A stretch of 47,442 nt of DNA from Nitrospirota bacterium (GTDB lineage: Bacteria; Nitrospirota; Thermodesulfovibrionia; Thermodesulfovibrionales; UBA1546): NCBI GenBank assembly GCA_009773185.1, contig WPIF01000032.1, positions 1 to 47,442 on the forward strand, given 5' to 3'. A program made the translations under genes and the position numbers. Positions 1 through 7,475 of the stretch are shown in pieces. The notes under the pieces are model-generated. The model saw only the letters and a list, made by a program, of their open reading frames with translations, made no database searches and was not told where the DNA came from. Position 1 is the first letter of the stretch. Each line of letters opens with the position of its first letter.

Positions 1-101
1 AACTGATAACGCCGATAGCAATGGAGAAGGAACTGAGGTTTGCGATAAGGGAAGGCGGCCGTACTGTCGGTGCCGGTGTTGTTACTGAGGTAATAGCGTA
101 A
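1..101 (+). CDS. tuf: Elongation factor Tu, C-terminal end (partial)
   Basis: Only the last 32 codons are present, read in frame from position 3 to the TAA at 99-101. The visible tail contains the conserved EF-Tu domain III ending ([20 protein letters not shown], then VVTEVIA). EF-Tu is the GTPase that brings aminoacyl-tRNA to the ribosome. Its position just upstream of rpmG, tRNA-Trp, secE and nusG is the usual order in many bacterial phyla. The rest of the gene lies outside the window. Confidence 0.97.
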   Translation, partial: LITPIAMEKELRFAIREGGRTVGAGVVTEVIA

Positions 102-104
102 GCG

Positions 105-139
105 TAATTAGCTTTCAGCTATTAGCTGACAGCTGAAAA
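105..139. repeat. Heptanucleotide repeat array (CTNNCAG type), intergenic
   Basis: Five consecutive 7-mers follow the tuf stop codon: TAATTAG, CTTTCAG, CTATTAG, CTGACAG, CTGAAAA. The same family with 7-nt periodicity fills the rplJ-rplL and rplL-rpoB gaps, and a version occurs in frame in the giant gene near 38658. The array is partly self-complementary (CAGCT palindromes), so it could fold in RNA. It resembles the short tandem heptad repeats described from cyanobacteria; its function is unknown. Confidence 0.7.
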
Positions 140-163
140 CTAAAGTGAACGGAGAGAACAATA

Positions 164-316
164 ATGCGTGATATAATCCTTTTTCAGTGCACTGAATGTA
201 AAAACAGAAACTATTCAACTATGAAGAACAAAAAGAATACAACAGAGAAGTTGCAGCGGAAAAAATACTGCAGGCATTGCAGAAAACATACTTTACATAA
301 GGAGACAAAGGCATAG
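164..316 (+). CDS. rpmG: 50S ribosomal protein L33
   Basis: A 50-codon gene starting at ATG 164, eight bases after a GGAGAG ribosome binding site. The product begins [20 protein letters not shown] and has two CxxC pairs (C9-C12 and the YCRHC pair), so it is the zinc-binding form of L33. L33 is a small basic protein of the large ribosomal subunit near the E site. Length (50 residues) is normal. It lies between tuf and tRNA-Trp, its usual place in this cluster. Confidence 0.95.
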   Translation: MRDIILFQCTECKNRNYSTMKNKKNTTEKLQRKKYCRHCRKHTLHKETKA

Positions 317-320
317 AGAA

Positions 321-397
321 AGGCCAGTAGCTCTAACGGCTAGAGCGTCGGACTCCAAATCCGAGGGTTGGGGGTTCAAATCCCTCCTGGCCTGCCA
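321..397 (+). tRNA. tRNA-Trp (CCA anticodon)
   Basis: A complete cloverleaf can be traced by eye: acceptor AGGCCAG (321-327) with CTGGCCT (387-393), D arm GCTC/GAGC, anticodon stem TCGGA/TCCGA around loop CTCCAAA (353-359) giving anticodon CCA, and T arm GGGGG/CCCTC around TTCAAAT. G394 is the discriminator and the 3' CCA (395-397) is encoded. It sits between rpmG and secE, a common arrangement, and is probably processed from the same transcript. Confidence 0.97.
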
Positions 398-415
398 TAA
401 AGAAGCAATAAACAT

Positions 416-601
416 ATGATAGAAAAGATAAAAGGATTTTTTAAAGAAGTGAAGGCTGAGGCTAAAAAAGTTGTTTATCCTAACAGGGATGAACTTATAG
501 GTTCCACATGGGTGGTTATCATTACAGTTCTTATAGTGGCAGTGTTTTTAGGGATTATTGACCGTGGACTTTCAAAAGTCGTAAGCAGGTTATTGAGGTA
601 A
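416..601 (+). CDS. secE: Preprotein translocase subunit SecE
   Basis: A 61-residue single-span form of SecE. Residues 1-28 are a basic amphipathic segment (MIEKIKGFFKEVKAEAKKVV) with the conserved V-Y-P-N-R-D-E motif. Residues 31-52 form one transmembrane helix, typical of short bacterial SecE. SecE clamps SecY in the Sec channel. The stop codon is two bases before nusG, the standard secE-nusG pairing. The long secreted operon downstream in this window depends on this same Sec pathway. Confidence 0.95.
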   Translation: MIEKIKGFFKEVKAEAKKVVYPNRDELIGSTWVVIITVLIVAVFLGIIDRGLSKVVSRLLR

Positions 602-603
602 AA

Positions 604-1128
604 ATGGCAAAAAACTGGTACGTAGTACATACTTATTCGGGCTCTGAAGAGAAGGTTAAGCAGTCTATTGAGGACAAGGTAGAAAAGAAAGACCTTAAGG
701 ATAAGATATCGAACATTCTGGTTCCGAGCGAACGCATAATTGAGCTTAGAGGCGGCGGAAAGAGAGAGAGTGACAAGAAATTTTATCCGGGATATATTCT
801 TATCGAGATGGACCTTGATGATGAGTCATGGCATCTTGTAAGAAAAACTCCGCGTGTAACCGGTTTTGTGGGAGGCTCAAATCCTGTAGCATTGGCCCAG
901 GAAGAGATTGATGTAATATTGCAGCAGATGGAGAAAGGCCATGCCTTCCAGGTTAAGACCCAGTATCAGAAAAATGAGACCGTGAGAATAACAGACGGCC
1001 CATTTACTAATTTTGTCGGCTATGTTGAAGATGTTGACATGGACCATGGAAGACTTAAGGTAATGGTTAGTATATTTGGCAGGCAGACACCTGTTGAACT
1101 TAATTTTTTCCAGGTAGAAAAAGCGTAA
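604..1128 (+). CDS. nusG: Transcription termination/antitermination protein NusG
   Basis: A 174-residue protein of normal length. The N-terminal NGN domain starts MAKNWYVVHTYSGSEEKVKQ and includes the KFYPGYILIEM strand and the RKTPRVTGFVGG segment. A C-terminal KOW domain follows (about residues 125-174, VRITDGPFTNFVGYVEDVD). NusG binds the RNA polymerase clamp and links it to Rho or ribosomal S10. It is two bases after secE, so the two are translated together. Confidence 0.97.
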   Translation: MAKNWYVVHTYSGSEEKVKQSIEDKVEKKDLKDKISNILVPSERIIELRGGGKRESDKKFYPGYILIEMDLDDESWHLVRKTPRVTGFVGGSNPVALAQEEIDVILQQMEKGHAFQVKTQYQKNETVRITDGPFTNFVGYVEDVDMDHGRLKVMVSIFGRQTPVELNFFQVEKA

Positions 1129-1130
1129 AT

Positions 1131-1161
1131 ATAGGTCATATACGACCTATACGACCTGTAT
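1131..1161. repeat. Short tandem/inverted repeat ATACGACCT in nusG-rplK gap
   Basis: The gap between nusG and rplK contains ATAGGTC, then two copies of ATACGACCT. ATAGGTC (1131-1137) and GACCTAT (1144-1150) are inverted, so a small hairpin can form in the mRNA. The AT-rich stretch with AGGAGG that follows (about 1171-1176) is the rplK ribosome binding site. Whether the repeat has a role in L1/L11 control is not evident. Confidence 0.55.
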
Positions 1162-1184
1162 TTATTTTTTAGGAGGTTTTTATA

Positions 1185-1613
1185 ATGGCTAAGAAAGAAG
1201 TAACTGCACAGGTAAAACTTCAGATACCAGCGGGAAAGGCGAATCCGGCGCCTCCTGTAGGGCCGGCACTTGGCCCGCATGGCATTAATATAATGGAGTT
1301 TTGTAAGGCATTTAACGCGCAGACTCAGGCGCTGGGTGACACAATAATCCCGGTTGTCCTGACTGTATATACAGACAGGACATTTACATTTATAACAAAG
1401 ACGCCCCCTGCATCTGAACTTATCAAAAAGGCAGCAGGGATTATTAAGGGCTCGGGAGTTCCTAACAAGGATAAGGTTGGCAAACTTACTTCAGCACAGG
1501 TCAGAGAGATAGCACAGACAAAGCTTGTTGACCTTAATGCTCATTCTATTGAAAAGGCAATGGAGATTATAAAAGGCACTGCAAGAAGTATGGGAGTGGA
1601 TATAACAGATTAA
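1185..1613 (+). CDS. rplK: 50S ribosomal protein L11
   Basis: A 142-residue product, normal for L11. The N-terminal domain carries the conserved [20 protein letters not shown] loop and the [12 protein letters not shown] motif. The C-terminal RNA-binding domain includes [15 protein letters not shown] and the [12 protein letters not shown] segment. L11 binds the GTPase-associated centre of 23S rRNA and is needed for stringent response signalling. A clear AGGAGG lies upstream of ATG 1185. It is the first gene of the L11-L1 pair. Confidence 0.98.
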   Translation: MAKKEVTAQVKLQIPAGKANPAPPVGPALGPHGINIMEFCKAFNAQTQALGDTIIPVVLTVYTDRTFTFITKTPPASELIKKAAGIIKGSGVPNKDKVGKLTSAQVREIAQTKLVDLNAHSIEKAMEIIKGTARSMGVDITD

Positions 1614-1622
1614 AAAAAAGAT

Positions 1623-1654
1623 TAAGGTTAAGGTTTAGGGATTTCTTAACCTTA
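1623..1654 (+). other. Intergenic hairpin between rplK and rplA
   Basis: A perfect 10-bp inverted repeat, TAAGGTTAAG (1623-1632) with CTTAACCTTA (1645-1654), encloses a 12-base loop. No U tract follows, so it is not a normal intrinsic terminator. It could stabilise or process the rplK-rplA mRNA, or be one more dispersed repeat like those in the other gaps of this cluster. Confidence 0.5.
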
Positions 1655-1676
1655 GTCTATATGGAAGAGGTATAAA

Positions 1677-2369
1677 ATGGGGAAAAAAATGAAGGCAGTT
1701 CAGGAAAAAGTTGAGAGAAGAAAGGAATATTCTTTCGAAGATGCAATAGGTCTGATAAAGGAATCTTCCTTTGTGAAGTTTGACGAGACAGTTGACATGG
1801 CAGTAAATCTCGGGATTGATGCCAAAAAGACAGACCAGATGGTTAGAGGCGCAATCGTTCTTCCTCATGGGATAGGCAAAAAAGTGAGGGTGATTGTATT
1901 TGCGAAAGGGGAAAAAGAGAAGGAAGCGAGGGATGCTGGTGCAGATAATGCTGGCGCTGAAGACCTTATAGAGAAGATACAGCAGGGGTGGCTTGACTTT
2001 GATAAGGCAGTAGCAACGCCGGACATAATGGGGCTTGTCGGGAAACTTGGAAAGATTTTAGGACCGAGAGGACTGATGCCTAACCCCAAGCTTGGTACTG
2101 TTACATTTGACCTGGCAAAGGCCGTAAAAGAGATAAAGGCAGGAAAGGTTGAGTATAAGACAGAGAAGGCAGGGGTGATACATGTGCCGATAGGAAAGGT
2201 TTCGTTTGATAAGAAAAAGCTGGTAGATAACGCTATGGCAATAATCGAGTCGATAATAAAAGCTAAGCCCCCTACGAGCAAAGGAAAATATCTCAAGAGA
2301 GTGGCAGTATCATCTACCATGGGGCCTGGCGTAAAGGTTGATGTAAATAGTTTAACAGCAGCGAAATGA
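1677..2369 (+). CDS. rplA: 50S ribosomal protein L1
   Basis: A 230-residue protein of expected length for L1. It starts [20 protein letters not shown] and contains the L1 signature around [20 protein letters not shown] followed by [10 protein letters not shown]1 forms the mobile stalk at the E site and in many bacteria represses its own operon by binding mRNA. The start at ATG 1677 follows GGAAGAGG at a suitable distance. The gene follows rplK after a 63-base gap with a hairpin. Confidence 0.98.
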   Translation: MGKKMKAVQEKVERRKEYSFEDAIGLIKESSFVKFDETVDMAVNLGIDAKKTDQMVRGAIVLPHGIGKKVRVIVFAKGEKEKEARDAGADNAGAEDLIEKIQQGWLDFDKAVATPDIMGLVGKLGKILGPRGLMPNPKLGTVTFDLAKAVKEIKAGKVEYKTEKAGVIHVPIGKVSFDKKKLVDNAMAIIESIIKAKPPTSKGKYLKRVAVSSTMGPGVKVDVNSLTAAK

Positions 2370-2385
2370 GAGAGCTAATAGTGAA

Positions 2386-2411
2386 AAGTTGCCCGCCTCG
2401 GCGGGTAACTT
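2386..2411 (+). other. Stable GC-rich hairpin between rplA and rplJ
   Basis: AAGTTGCCCGCC (2386-2397) pairs with GGCGGGTAACTT (2400-2411) around a 2-base TC loop, apart from a G-T wobble. The stem is strong, but the following bases are A-rich rather than U-rich. It separates the L11-L1 mRNA from the L10 leader and could be an attenuator or processing site. Confidence 0.5.
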
Positions 2412-2423
2412 AATAAATAAAGT

Positions 2424-2499
2424 CAGAGACAGTAGGCGTTTAACTTAATTGTCCGGACAAGTGTCGGGACGGCCTACCGAGACGCTTTCCCCGTCTCTG
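2424..2499 (+). promoter_or_regulatory. L10 leader (ribosomal autoregulatory element)
   Basis: Outer stem CAGAGAC (2424-2430) with GTCTCTG (2493-2499) and inner stem GTAGGC (2432-2437) with GCCTAC (2472-2477) match the known layout of the bacterial L10 leader. In that layout, L10 or the L10-L7/L12 complex binds upstream of rplJ and represses translation. A palindrome TTGTCCGGACAA (2449-2460) forms the apical hairpin. The element ends just before the GGAGGG ribosome binding site of rplJ, consistent with translational control. Confidence 0.8.
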
Positions 2500-2515
2500 G
2501 GAAAGGAGGGATAAA

Positions 2516-3034
2516 CTGAAAAGGGAAGAAAAATCACGCCTTATAGCTGAACTCAAGGATAAGTTTGGCAAGGCTAACGCAGTGGTCTTTACAGACTATA
2601 AGGGGCTTACTGTTGCTGAGCTTTTTGACCTCAGGAAGAGTCTTCGCGGAGCAAGCATAGAATACAAAGTTGTCAAAAACACTCTGGCGAGAGCAGCCTC
2701 TGAGAAAACAGCTGTATCAGCAGCCAGCGATTTATTTAAAGGCCCGATCGGCATTGCAATCGGATATCTGGACGCAGCGCTGGTTGCAAAAAAGATCCTT
2801 GAGTATTCGAAGAAAAATAACAAGCTGAAAGTGAGCGGCGGAGTTATCGAAGGCAAGTTATACAATGCTCAGGATATTAAGGCGATTGCCGAGCTTCCGT
2901 CAAGAGAAGTTCTTCTTGGCATACTGGCAGGTGTATTACAGGCGCCTTTGAGCAAGATGGCAGGTGCATTATCGGCAACGGTCAGTAGTTTTGCATACGC
3001 AGTGAAGGCATTGGAAACTAAAAAAAGCAGTTAG
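2516..3034 (+). CDS. rplJ: 50S ribosomal protein L10, apparent CTG start
   Basis: L10 anchors the L7/L12 stalk on the ribosome. The first in-frame ATG/GTG/TTG candidate is GTG at 2582, but translation upstream of it reads in frame as the canonical L10 N-terminus (KREEKSRLIAELKDKFGKAN). That segment begins at CTG 2516, which lies five bases after a perfect GGAGGG (2505-2510). Starting there gives 172 residues, the normal family length, while starting at 2582 would remove 22 conserved residues. So either CTG is the real start, which is rare, or the base is an error for TTG or ATG. Later motifs include VVFTDYKGLTV and EYKVVKNTLA. The L10 leader upstream is the likely regulator. Confidence 0.93.
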   Translation: MKREEKSRLIAELKDKFGKANAVVFTDYKGLTVAELFDLRKSLRGASIEYKVVKNTLARAASEKTAVSAASDLFKGPIGIAIGYLDAALVAKKILEYSKKNNKLKVSGGVIEGKLYNAQDIKAIAELPSREVLLGILAGVLQAPLSKMAGALSATVSSFAYAVKALETKKSS

Positions 3035-3035
3035 C

Positions 3036-3076
3036 ATTCAGCTTTCAGCTGACAGCTAATTACTGATAGCTAATTA
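3036..3076. repeat. Heptanucleotide repeat array in rplJ-rplL gap
   Basis: The gap is almost entirely 7-mers: CATTCAG, CTTTCAG, CTGACAG, CTAATTA, CTGATAG, CTAATTA. The motif and phase match the arrays at 105-139 and 3481-3529. The array ends just before the AAAGGAGGG ribosome binding site of rplL. Confidence 0.7.
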
Positions 3077-3092
3077 AAGGAGGGTAGATTAA

Positions 3093-3467
3093 ATGTCAGT
3101 TACAAAGGAACAGGTTTTTGAATTCTTCGACAATATGACAGTACTCGATATGTCGAAGTTTGTTAAGGAATTTGAAGAAAGATACGGAGTTACAGCAGCG
3201 GCACCAATTGCTATTGCAGCTGCTCCAGGCGCAGCACCGGCTGCCGCAGAAGAAAAGACAAGCTTTGATGTTATCCTTGCCGCAGCGGGTGACAAGAAGA
3301 TACAGGTTATAAAAGTTGTTCGTGAACTTACCGGACTTGGCCTTAAAGAGGCCAAAGACCTTGTCGATGGCGCTCCAAAGCCTGTTAAGACAGGCATTAC
3401 AAAGGAAGAAGCCGATTCCGTAAAGGCTAAACTCGAAGAGCAGGGAGCAAAAGTAGAAGTAAAGTAA
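3093..3467 (+). CDS. rplL: 50S ribosomal protein L7/L12
   Basis: A 124-residue acidic protein of normal length. It has an N-terminal dimerisation helix (about residues 1-32), an Ala/Pro-rich hinge (about 35-52, [19 protein letters not shown]) and the globular C-terminal domain with [20 protein letters not shown] and the VDGAPKPVK motif. L7/L12 recruits translation GTPases. GGAGGG lies upstream of ATG 3093. Confidence 0.98.
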   Translation: MSVTKEQVFEFFDNMTVLDMSKFVKEFEERYGVTAAAPIAIAAAPGAAPAAAEEKTSFDVILAAAGDKKIQVIKVVRELTGLGLKEAKDLVDGAPKPVKTGITKEEADSVKAKLEEQGAKVEVK

Positions 3468-3480
3468 ATAAAAAAGCATT

Positions 3481-3529
3481 CAGCTATCAGCTTTCAGCTA
3501 ACTGCTGATGGCTGATAGCTGATAGCTGT
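3481..3529. repeat. Heptanucleotide repeat array in rplL-rpoB gap
   Basis: Seven successive 7-mers are visible: CAGCTAT, CAGCTTT, CAGCTAA, CTGCTGA, TGGCTGA, TAGCTGA, TAGCTGT. The first three run in one orientation and the last ones are the reverse complement of the same heptad, so the array can fold into a long imperfect hairpin. It could tune the rplL to rpoB ratio, but I see no U tract typical of an attenuator. Confidence 0.7.
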
Positions 3530-3541
3530 TAAAGGAGACAT

Positions 3542-6500
3542 ATGGCAAGAGTTCTTAGAGAAAGGTTAAATTTTGGAAAGGTGCCTCCCTTTCTGGAAGT
3601 GCCAAACCTGATAGATATACAGAGAAATTCTTACAATCTTTTTTTGCAAAAAGACGTCCAGCCGGATAAAAGGGAAGATGTTGGCCTTCAATCAGCAATT
3701 ATGAGTGTTTTCCCTATTATGGACTATAATGAAACAGCTTCTCTTGATTTTCTCGGCTATGCAGTTAAGGAGCCTAAATTCAGTGTCAGGGACTGTTTGC
3801 AGAAGGGTGTAACGTACTCAGCCCCCCTTAAAATAAAGATAAGGCTCAACCTTTATGAATCAGAGGGGAACAAGAATAAGAGGCTGAAAGAGTCAAGGGA
3901 GCAGGAGGTATATATAGGCGAGATCCCGTTGATGACAGAGACAGGGACTTTTGTTATTAACGGTACAGAGCGTGTAATTGTCAGCCAGCTTCATCGTTCT
4001 CCCGGAGTGTTTTTTAGCCACGACAAGGGTAAAACCCATGCAAGCGGAAGGATTCTGTATTCCGCCCGTGTGATACCATCGAGAGGGTCATGGCTTGATT
4101 TTGAGTTTGATATAAAAGATATTCTATATGTCAGGATTGACAGAAGGAAAAGGCTGCCTGCAACTATAGTGCTCAAGGCTCTTGGTTACACCAATGAAGA
4201 CCTGTTAAAGATATTTTATCCCGTAGAGACGATTAAGATAAAAGGCAATGCCTTTACAAGAGTTGTCAGCGATATCCTTTCAGGGATAAAGGCTGTTCAG
4301 AATATAATTGCTCCGCAAACAAAGGAGTTGCTTGTGAAGGCAGGCAGCAAGATAACCAAAGGGGCAATAAAAAAGATGGAGTCCTCTCATATAAAGGAAA
4401 TACCGATTTCAAAAGAGGACATTATAGGCAGGATTACGCTAAAAGATATAGTAGATCCTGATACAGGAGAGGTAATTCTTGAGGGGAACGAGGGGATAAC
4501 AGAGGAAATATTTAATAAGGTGCTTTCTGCAAAGATAGATTCCCTCTCTCTTTTATTTATAGACAATGTGCATTATCTCTCTTCCCTGAGGGATACACTT
4601 TTAACAGATAAAGTAAAAACACAGGATGAGGCCCTTGTTGAGATATACAGGAAATTAAGACCCGGTGAGCCTCCTACGATTAATGCAGCGAAAGAGCTGT
4701 TTAACGGACTTTTCTTTGATGCCAAGAGATATGACCTCTCGCCTGTGGGCAGGTTAAAGCTGAACAAAAGACTTGGGATAGATGCACCGCTCGACAAGAG
4801 AATCCTCATTGACAAGGATATTATCGAGATCGTGCGTTATCTGCTTGCGTTAAGAACAGGCAAAGGTGAAGTTGATGATATAGACCATCTCGGCAACAGG
4901 CGTATACGGGGTGTCGGTGAGCTTCTTGAAAATCAGTTCAGAATAGGGCTTGTCAGGATGGAGCGCACAATAAAAGAGAAGATGTCCCTTGCAGAACTCG
5001 AGACAGCAATGCCGCATGACCTGGTTAATGCAAAACCTGTTATGGCTGCTGTAAAAGAATTTTTTGGCACCAGCCAGCTCAGCCAGTTTATGGACCAGAC
5101 AAATCCCTTGTCTGAGATAACACATAAGAGAAGGCTTTCAGCCCTCGGGCCAGGCGGCCTGACAAGGGAGAGAGCAGGCTTTGAGGTCAGGGATGTCCAT
5201 CCTACACATTACGGAAGGATATGTCCTGTAGAGACGCCGGAGGGCCCAAACATTGGCTTGATAACATCATTGGCAACATATGCGAGGGTCAATGATTTTG
5301 GGTTTATAGAGGTCCCGTACAGGAAAAGTGTCAATGGAAAAGTGACAGAAGAAGTAGAGTACCTTTCTGCTATTGATGGCGAAAAATTCGTTATAGCCGA
5401 GGCAACATCACCTGTGGACAAGAAAGGGCATCTTGTCGGCGAGACTGTTTCCGCTAGGGTAGGCGGAGACTTCAGAATGGTGACTCCGCAGGAAGTACAG
5501 TATATGGACGTATCGCCAAAACAGATTGTAGGCATTTCTGCCGCCCTGGTTCCATTCCTCGAAAACGATGATGCTAACAGGGCATTAATGGGCTCAAATA
5601 TGCAGAGGCAGGCAGTTCCGCTGCTTCGTTCACAGGCGCCTATCGTGGGCACAGGCATGGAGCATGTGGCTGCAAGGGATTCAGGCGCTCTTGTTATTGC
5701 CAGAAGGCCCGGCATAGTGGAAAGTGTGGACGCCTCAAGGGTTGTTGTAAAGGTTACGGAAAACGGAGGCGGAGTTGATATATACAGCCTTATAAAATTT
5801 CAGAGGTCAAATCAGGCAACCTGTATAAATCAGAAACCTATAGTAAATGTCGGCGATGCAGTTACAAAAGGCAGTGTTCTTGCAGACGGCCCATGTACTG
5901 ATTTGGGAGAACTTGCCCTTGGCAGTAATGTGCTTATTGCCTTTATGCCGTGGGGCGGATATAACTTTGAGGATGCGATCCTTATGAGTGAAAGGCTTGT
6001 AAAAGAGGATGTTTTTACATCTGTGCATATAGAGGAGTTTGAGATAGAGGCAAGAGAGACAAAGCTTGGTCCGGAGGAGATTACAAGGGATATACCAAAT
6101 GTCGGGGAGGAAGCCCTTAAGGAACTGGACGCGAGCGGGATAATAAGAATAGGCGCAGAGGTTAAACCAGGGGATATCCTTGTAGGGAAAGTAACGCCGA
6201 AAGGTGAGACACAACTCACGCCCGAAGAGAAACTCCTCAGGGCCATATTCGGAGAGAAGGCTGAGGACGTAAAAGAAAGTTGTCTCTATGTACCTCCTGG
6301 CATAGAAGGGACAGTTGTGGATGCGAGAGTATTTTCGAGAAAAGGCACGGAGAAAGATGTAAGGGCAAAAAGCATAGAGGAAGACGACATCCTGAGATTG
6401 CAGCGTGACCTGGAAGAGGAAGTCAGGATAGTAAAGGAAGATAAATTCCGCAAGATGAGGGAGTTTATTGTTAATCAGAAAGTGACTGAGGACGTGAAGG

Positions 6501-7474
6501 ACTCCAAGACAAAAGAGGTTGTTTGTCAAAAGGGCAAAAAACTTACTGAGAAACAATTAGAGAGAGTTAAGAATGAACATCTTATGAGCATAAAGATAGC
6601 TGACCTTGATGTGAAAGAAAAGATAGATATTGTGAATAATGAAGCTAACCAGTATGTGCGTTATCTTGAGTCGAGATACGACGAGAGTGTTGACAGGGTC
6701 AGGAGAGGCGATGAGCTTCCTCCGGGTGTTAACAAGCTTGTTAAGGTCTACATAGCGATGAAGCGCAAGATTCAGGTTGGAGACAAGATGGCAGGAAGGC
6801 ATGGCAACAAAGGCGTGGTGGCAATGGTATTGCCGGAAGAGGATATGCCGTATCTTCCCGATGGGACAGCTGTGGATATAGTTTTAAATCCACTCGGGGT
6901 TCCTTCGAGAATGAATGTAGGGCAGGTGCTGGAAACCCATCTTGGATGGGCTGCAAAGGCATTGGGCCTCCATGCTGCGACACCTGTTTTTGAAGGCGCC
7001 AAAGAAGGCGAGATAAAGGAACTTCTTAAGAAAGCAGGGTTGCCTTCAACCGGACAGATTACACTTTGTGACGGCAGAACCGGCGAGCCGTTCAAGAGGC
7101 CGGTTACCGTTGGATATACATACATGCTCAAACTTCATCACCTTGTTGATGATAAGATGCATGCCCGCTCTATAGGCCCATATTCATTGGTAACACAACA
7201 GCCATTGGGAGGAAAGGCGCAATTTGGCGGACAGAGGCTCGGAGAGATGGAAGTCTGGGCATTGGAGGCATATGGCGCATCCCACACACTTCAGGAATTC
7301 CTTACCGTGAAAAGCGATGATGTTACAGGAAGGACACGCATGTATGAGGCAATAGTCAAAGGTGATGCTACTCTGGAACCAGGGGTTCCGGAGTCTTTTC
7401 ATGTATTAATAAAAGAACTCCAGAGCCTTGCGCTCGATGTTGAGCTGCTGGAGAAAAAGAATAAGGGGGAATAA
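3542..7474 (+). CDS. rpoB: DNA-directed RNA polymerase subunit beta
   Basis: A 1310-residue beta subunit, of a length usual for Nitrospirota or Desulfobacterota. It begins [20 protein letters not shown]. The rifampicin-binding region (about residues 509-545) reads [20 protein letters not shown] and then [11 protein letters not shown], with the drug-contact residues in their sensitive form. Further conserved blocks are [47 protein letters not shown] and the C-terminal [28 protein letters not shown] lies just upstream of ATG 3542. rpoC begins one base after the stop, so the two subunits are translationally coupled. Confidence 0.99.
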   Translation: MARVLRERLNFGKVPPFLEVPNLIDIQRNSYNLFLQKDVQPDKREDVGLQSAIMSVFPIMDYNETASLDFLGYAVKEPKFSVRDCLQKGVTYSAPLKIKIRLNLYESEGNKNKRLKESREQEVYIGEIPLMTETGTFVINGTERVIVSQLHRSPGVFFSHDKGKTHASGRILYSARVIPSRGSWLDFEFDIKDILYVRIDRRKRLPATIVLKALGYTNEDLLKIFYPVETIKIKGNAFTRVVSDILSGIKAVQNIIAPQTKELLVKAGSKITKGAIKKMESSHIKEIPISKEDIIGRITLKDIVDPDTGEVILEGNEGITEEIFNKVLSAKIDSLSLLFIDNVHYLSSLRDTLLTDKVKTQDEALVEIYRKLRPGEPPTINAAKELFNGLFFDAKRYDLSPVGRLKLNKRLGIDAPLDKRILIDKDIIEIVRYLLALRTGKGEVDDIDHLGNRRIRGVGELLENQFRIGLVRMERTIKEKMSLAELETAMPHDLVNAKPVMAAVKEFFGTSQLSQFMDQTNPLSEITHKRRLSALGPGGLTRERAGFEVRDVHPTHYGRICPVETPEGPNIGLITSLATYARVNDFGFIEVPYRKSVNGKVTEEVEYLSAIDGEKFVIAEATSPVDKKGHLVGETVSARVGGDFRMVTPQEVQYMDVSPKQIVGISAALVPFLENDDANRALMGSNMQRQAVPLLRSQAPIVGTGMEHVAARDSGALVIARRPGIVESVDASRVVVKVTENGGGVDIYSLIKFQRSNQATCINQKPIVNVGDAVTKGSVLADGPCTDLGELALGSNVLIAFMPWGGYNFEDAILMSERLVKEDVFTSVHIEEFEIEARETKLGPEEITRDIPNVGEEALKELDASGIIRIGAEVKPGDILVGKVTPKGETQLTPEEKLLRAIFGEKAEDVKESCLYVPPGIEGTVVDARVFSRKGTEKDVRAKSIEEDDILRLQRDLEEEVRIVKEDKFRKMREFIVNQKVTEDVKDSKTKEVVCQKGKKLTEKQLERVKNEHLMSIKIADLDVKEKIDIVNNEANQYVRYLESRYDESVDRVRRGDELPPGVNKLVKVYIAMKRKIQVGDKMAGRHGNKGVVAMVLPEEDMPYLPDGTAVDIVLNPLGVPSRMNVGQVLETHLGWAAKALGLHAATPVFEGAKEGEIKELLKKAGLPSTGQITLCDGRTGEPFKRPVTVGYTYMLKLHHLVDDKMHARSIGPYSLVTQQPLGGKAQFGGQRLGEMEVWALEAYGASHTLQEFLTVKSDDVTGRTRMYEAIVKGDATLEPGVPESFHVLIKELQSLALDVELLEKKNKGE

Positions 7475-7475
7475 T

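Noticed and set aside
3481..3529. Heptad array as an intrinsic terminator or attenuator between rplL and rpoB
   Set aside because: It can fold, but no U tract follows and the rpoB ribosome binding site starts within a few bases.
5807..6556. Long antisense frame in rpoB (249 codons) and similar minus-strand frames in the housekeeping genes
   Set aside because: They lie wholly within strongly supported genes, have low-complexity or Cys/Leu-rich translations and no ribosome binding sites; they are shadow frames.
7428..7475. rpoC start at ATG 7428
   Set aside because: It lies inside rpoB and adds 16 residues without similarity to beta' subunits; TTG 7476 gives the conserved N-terminus.
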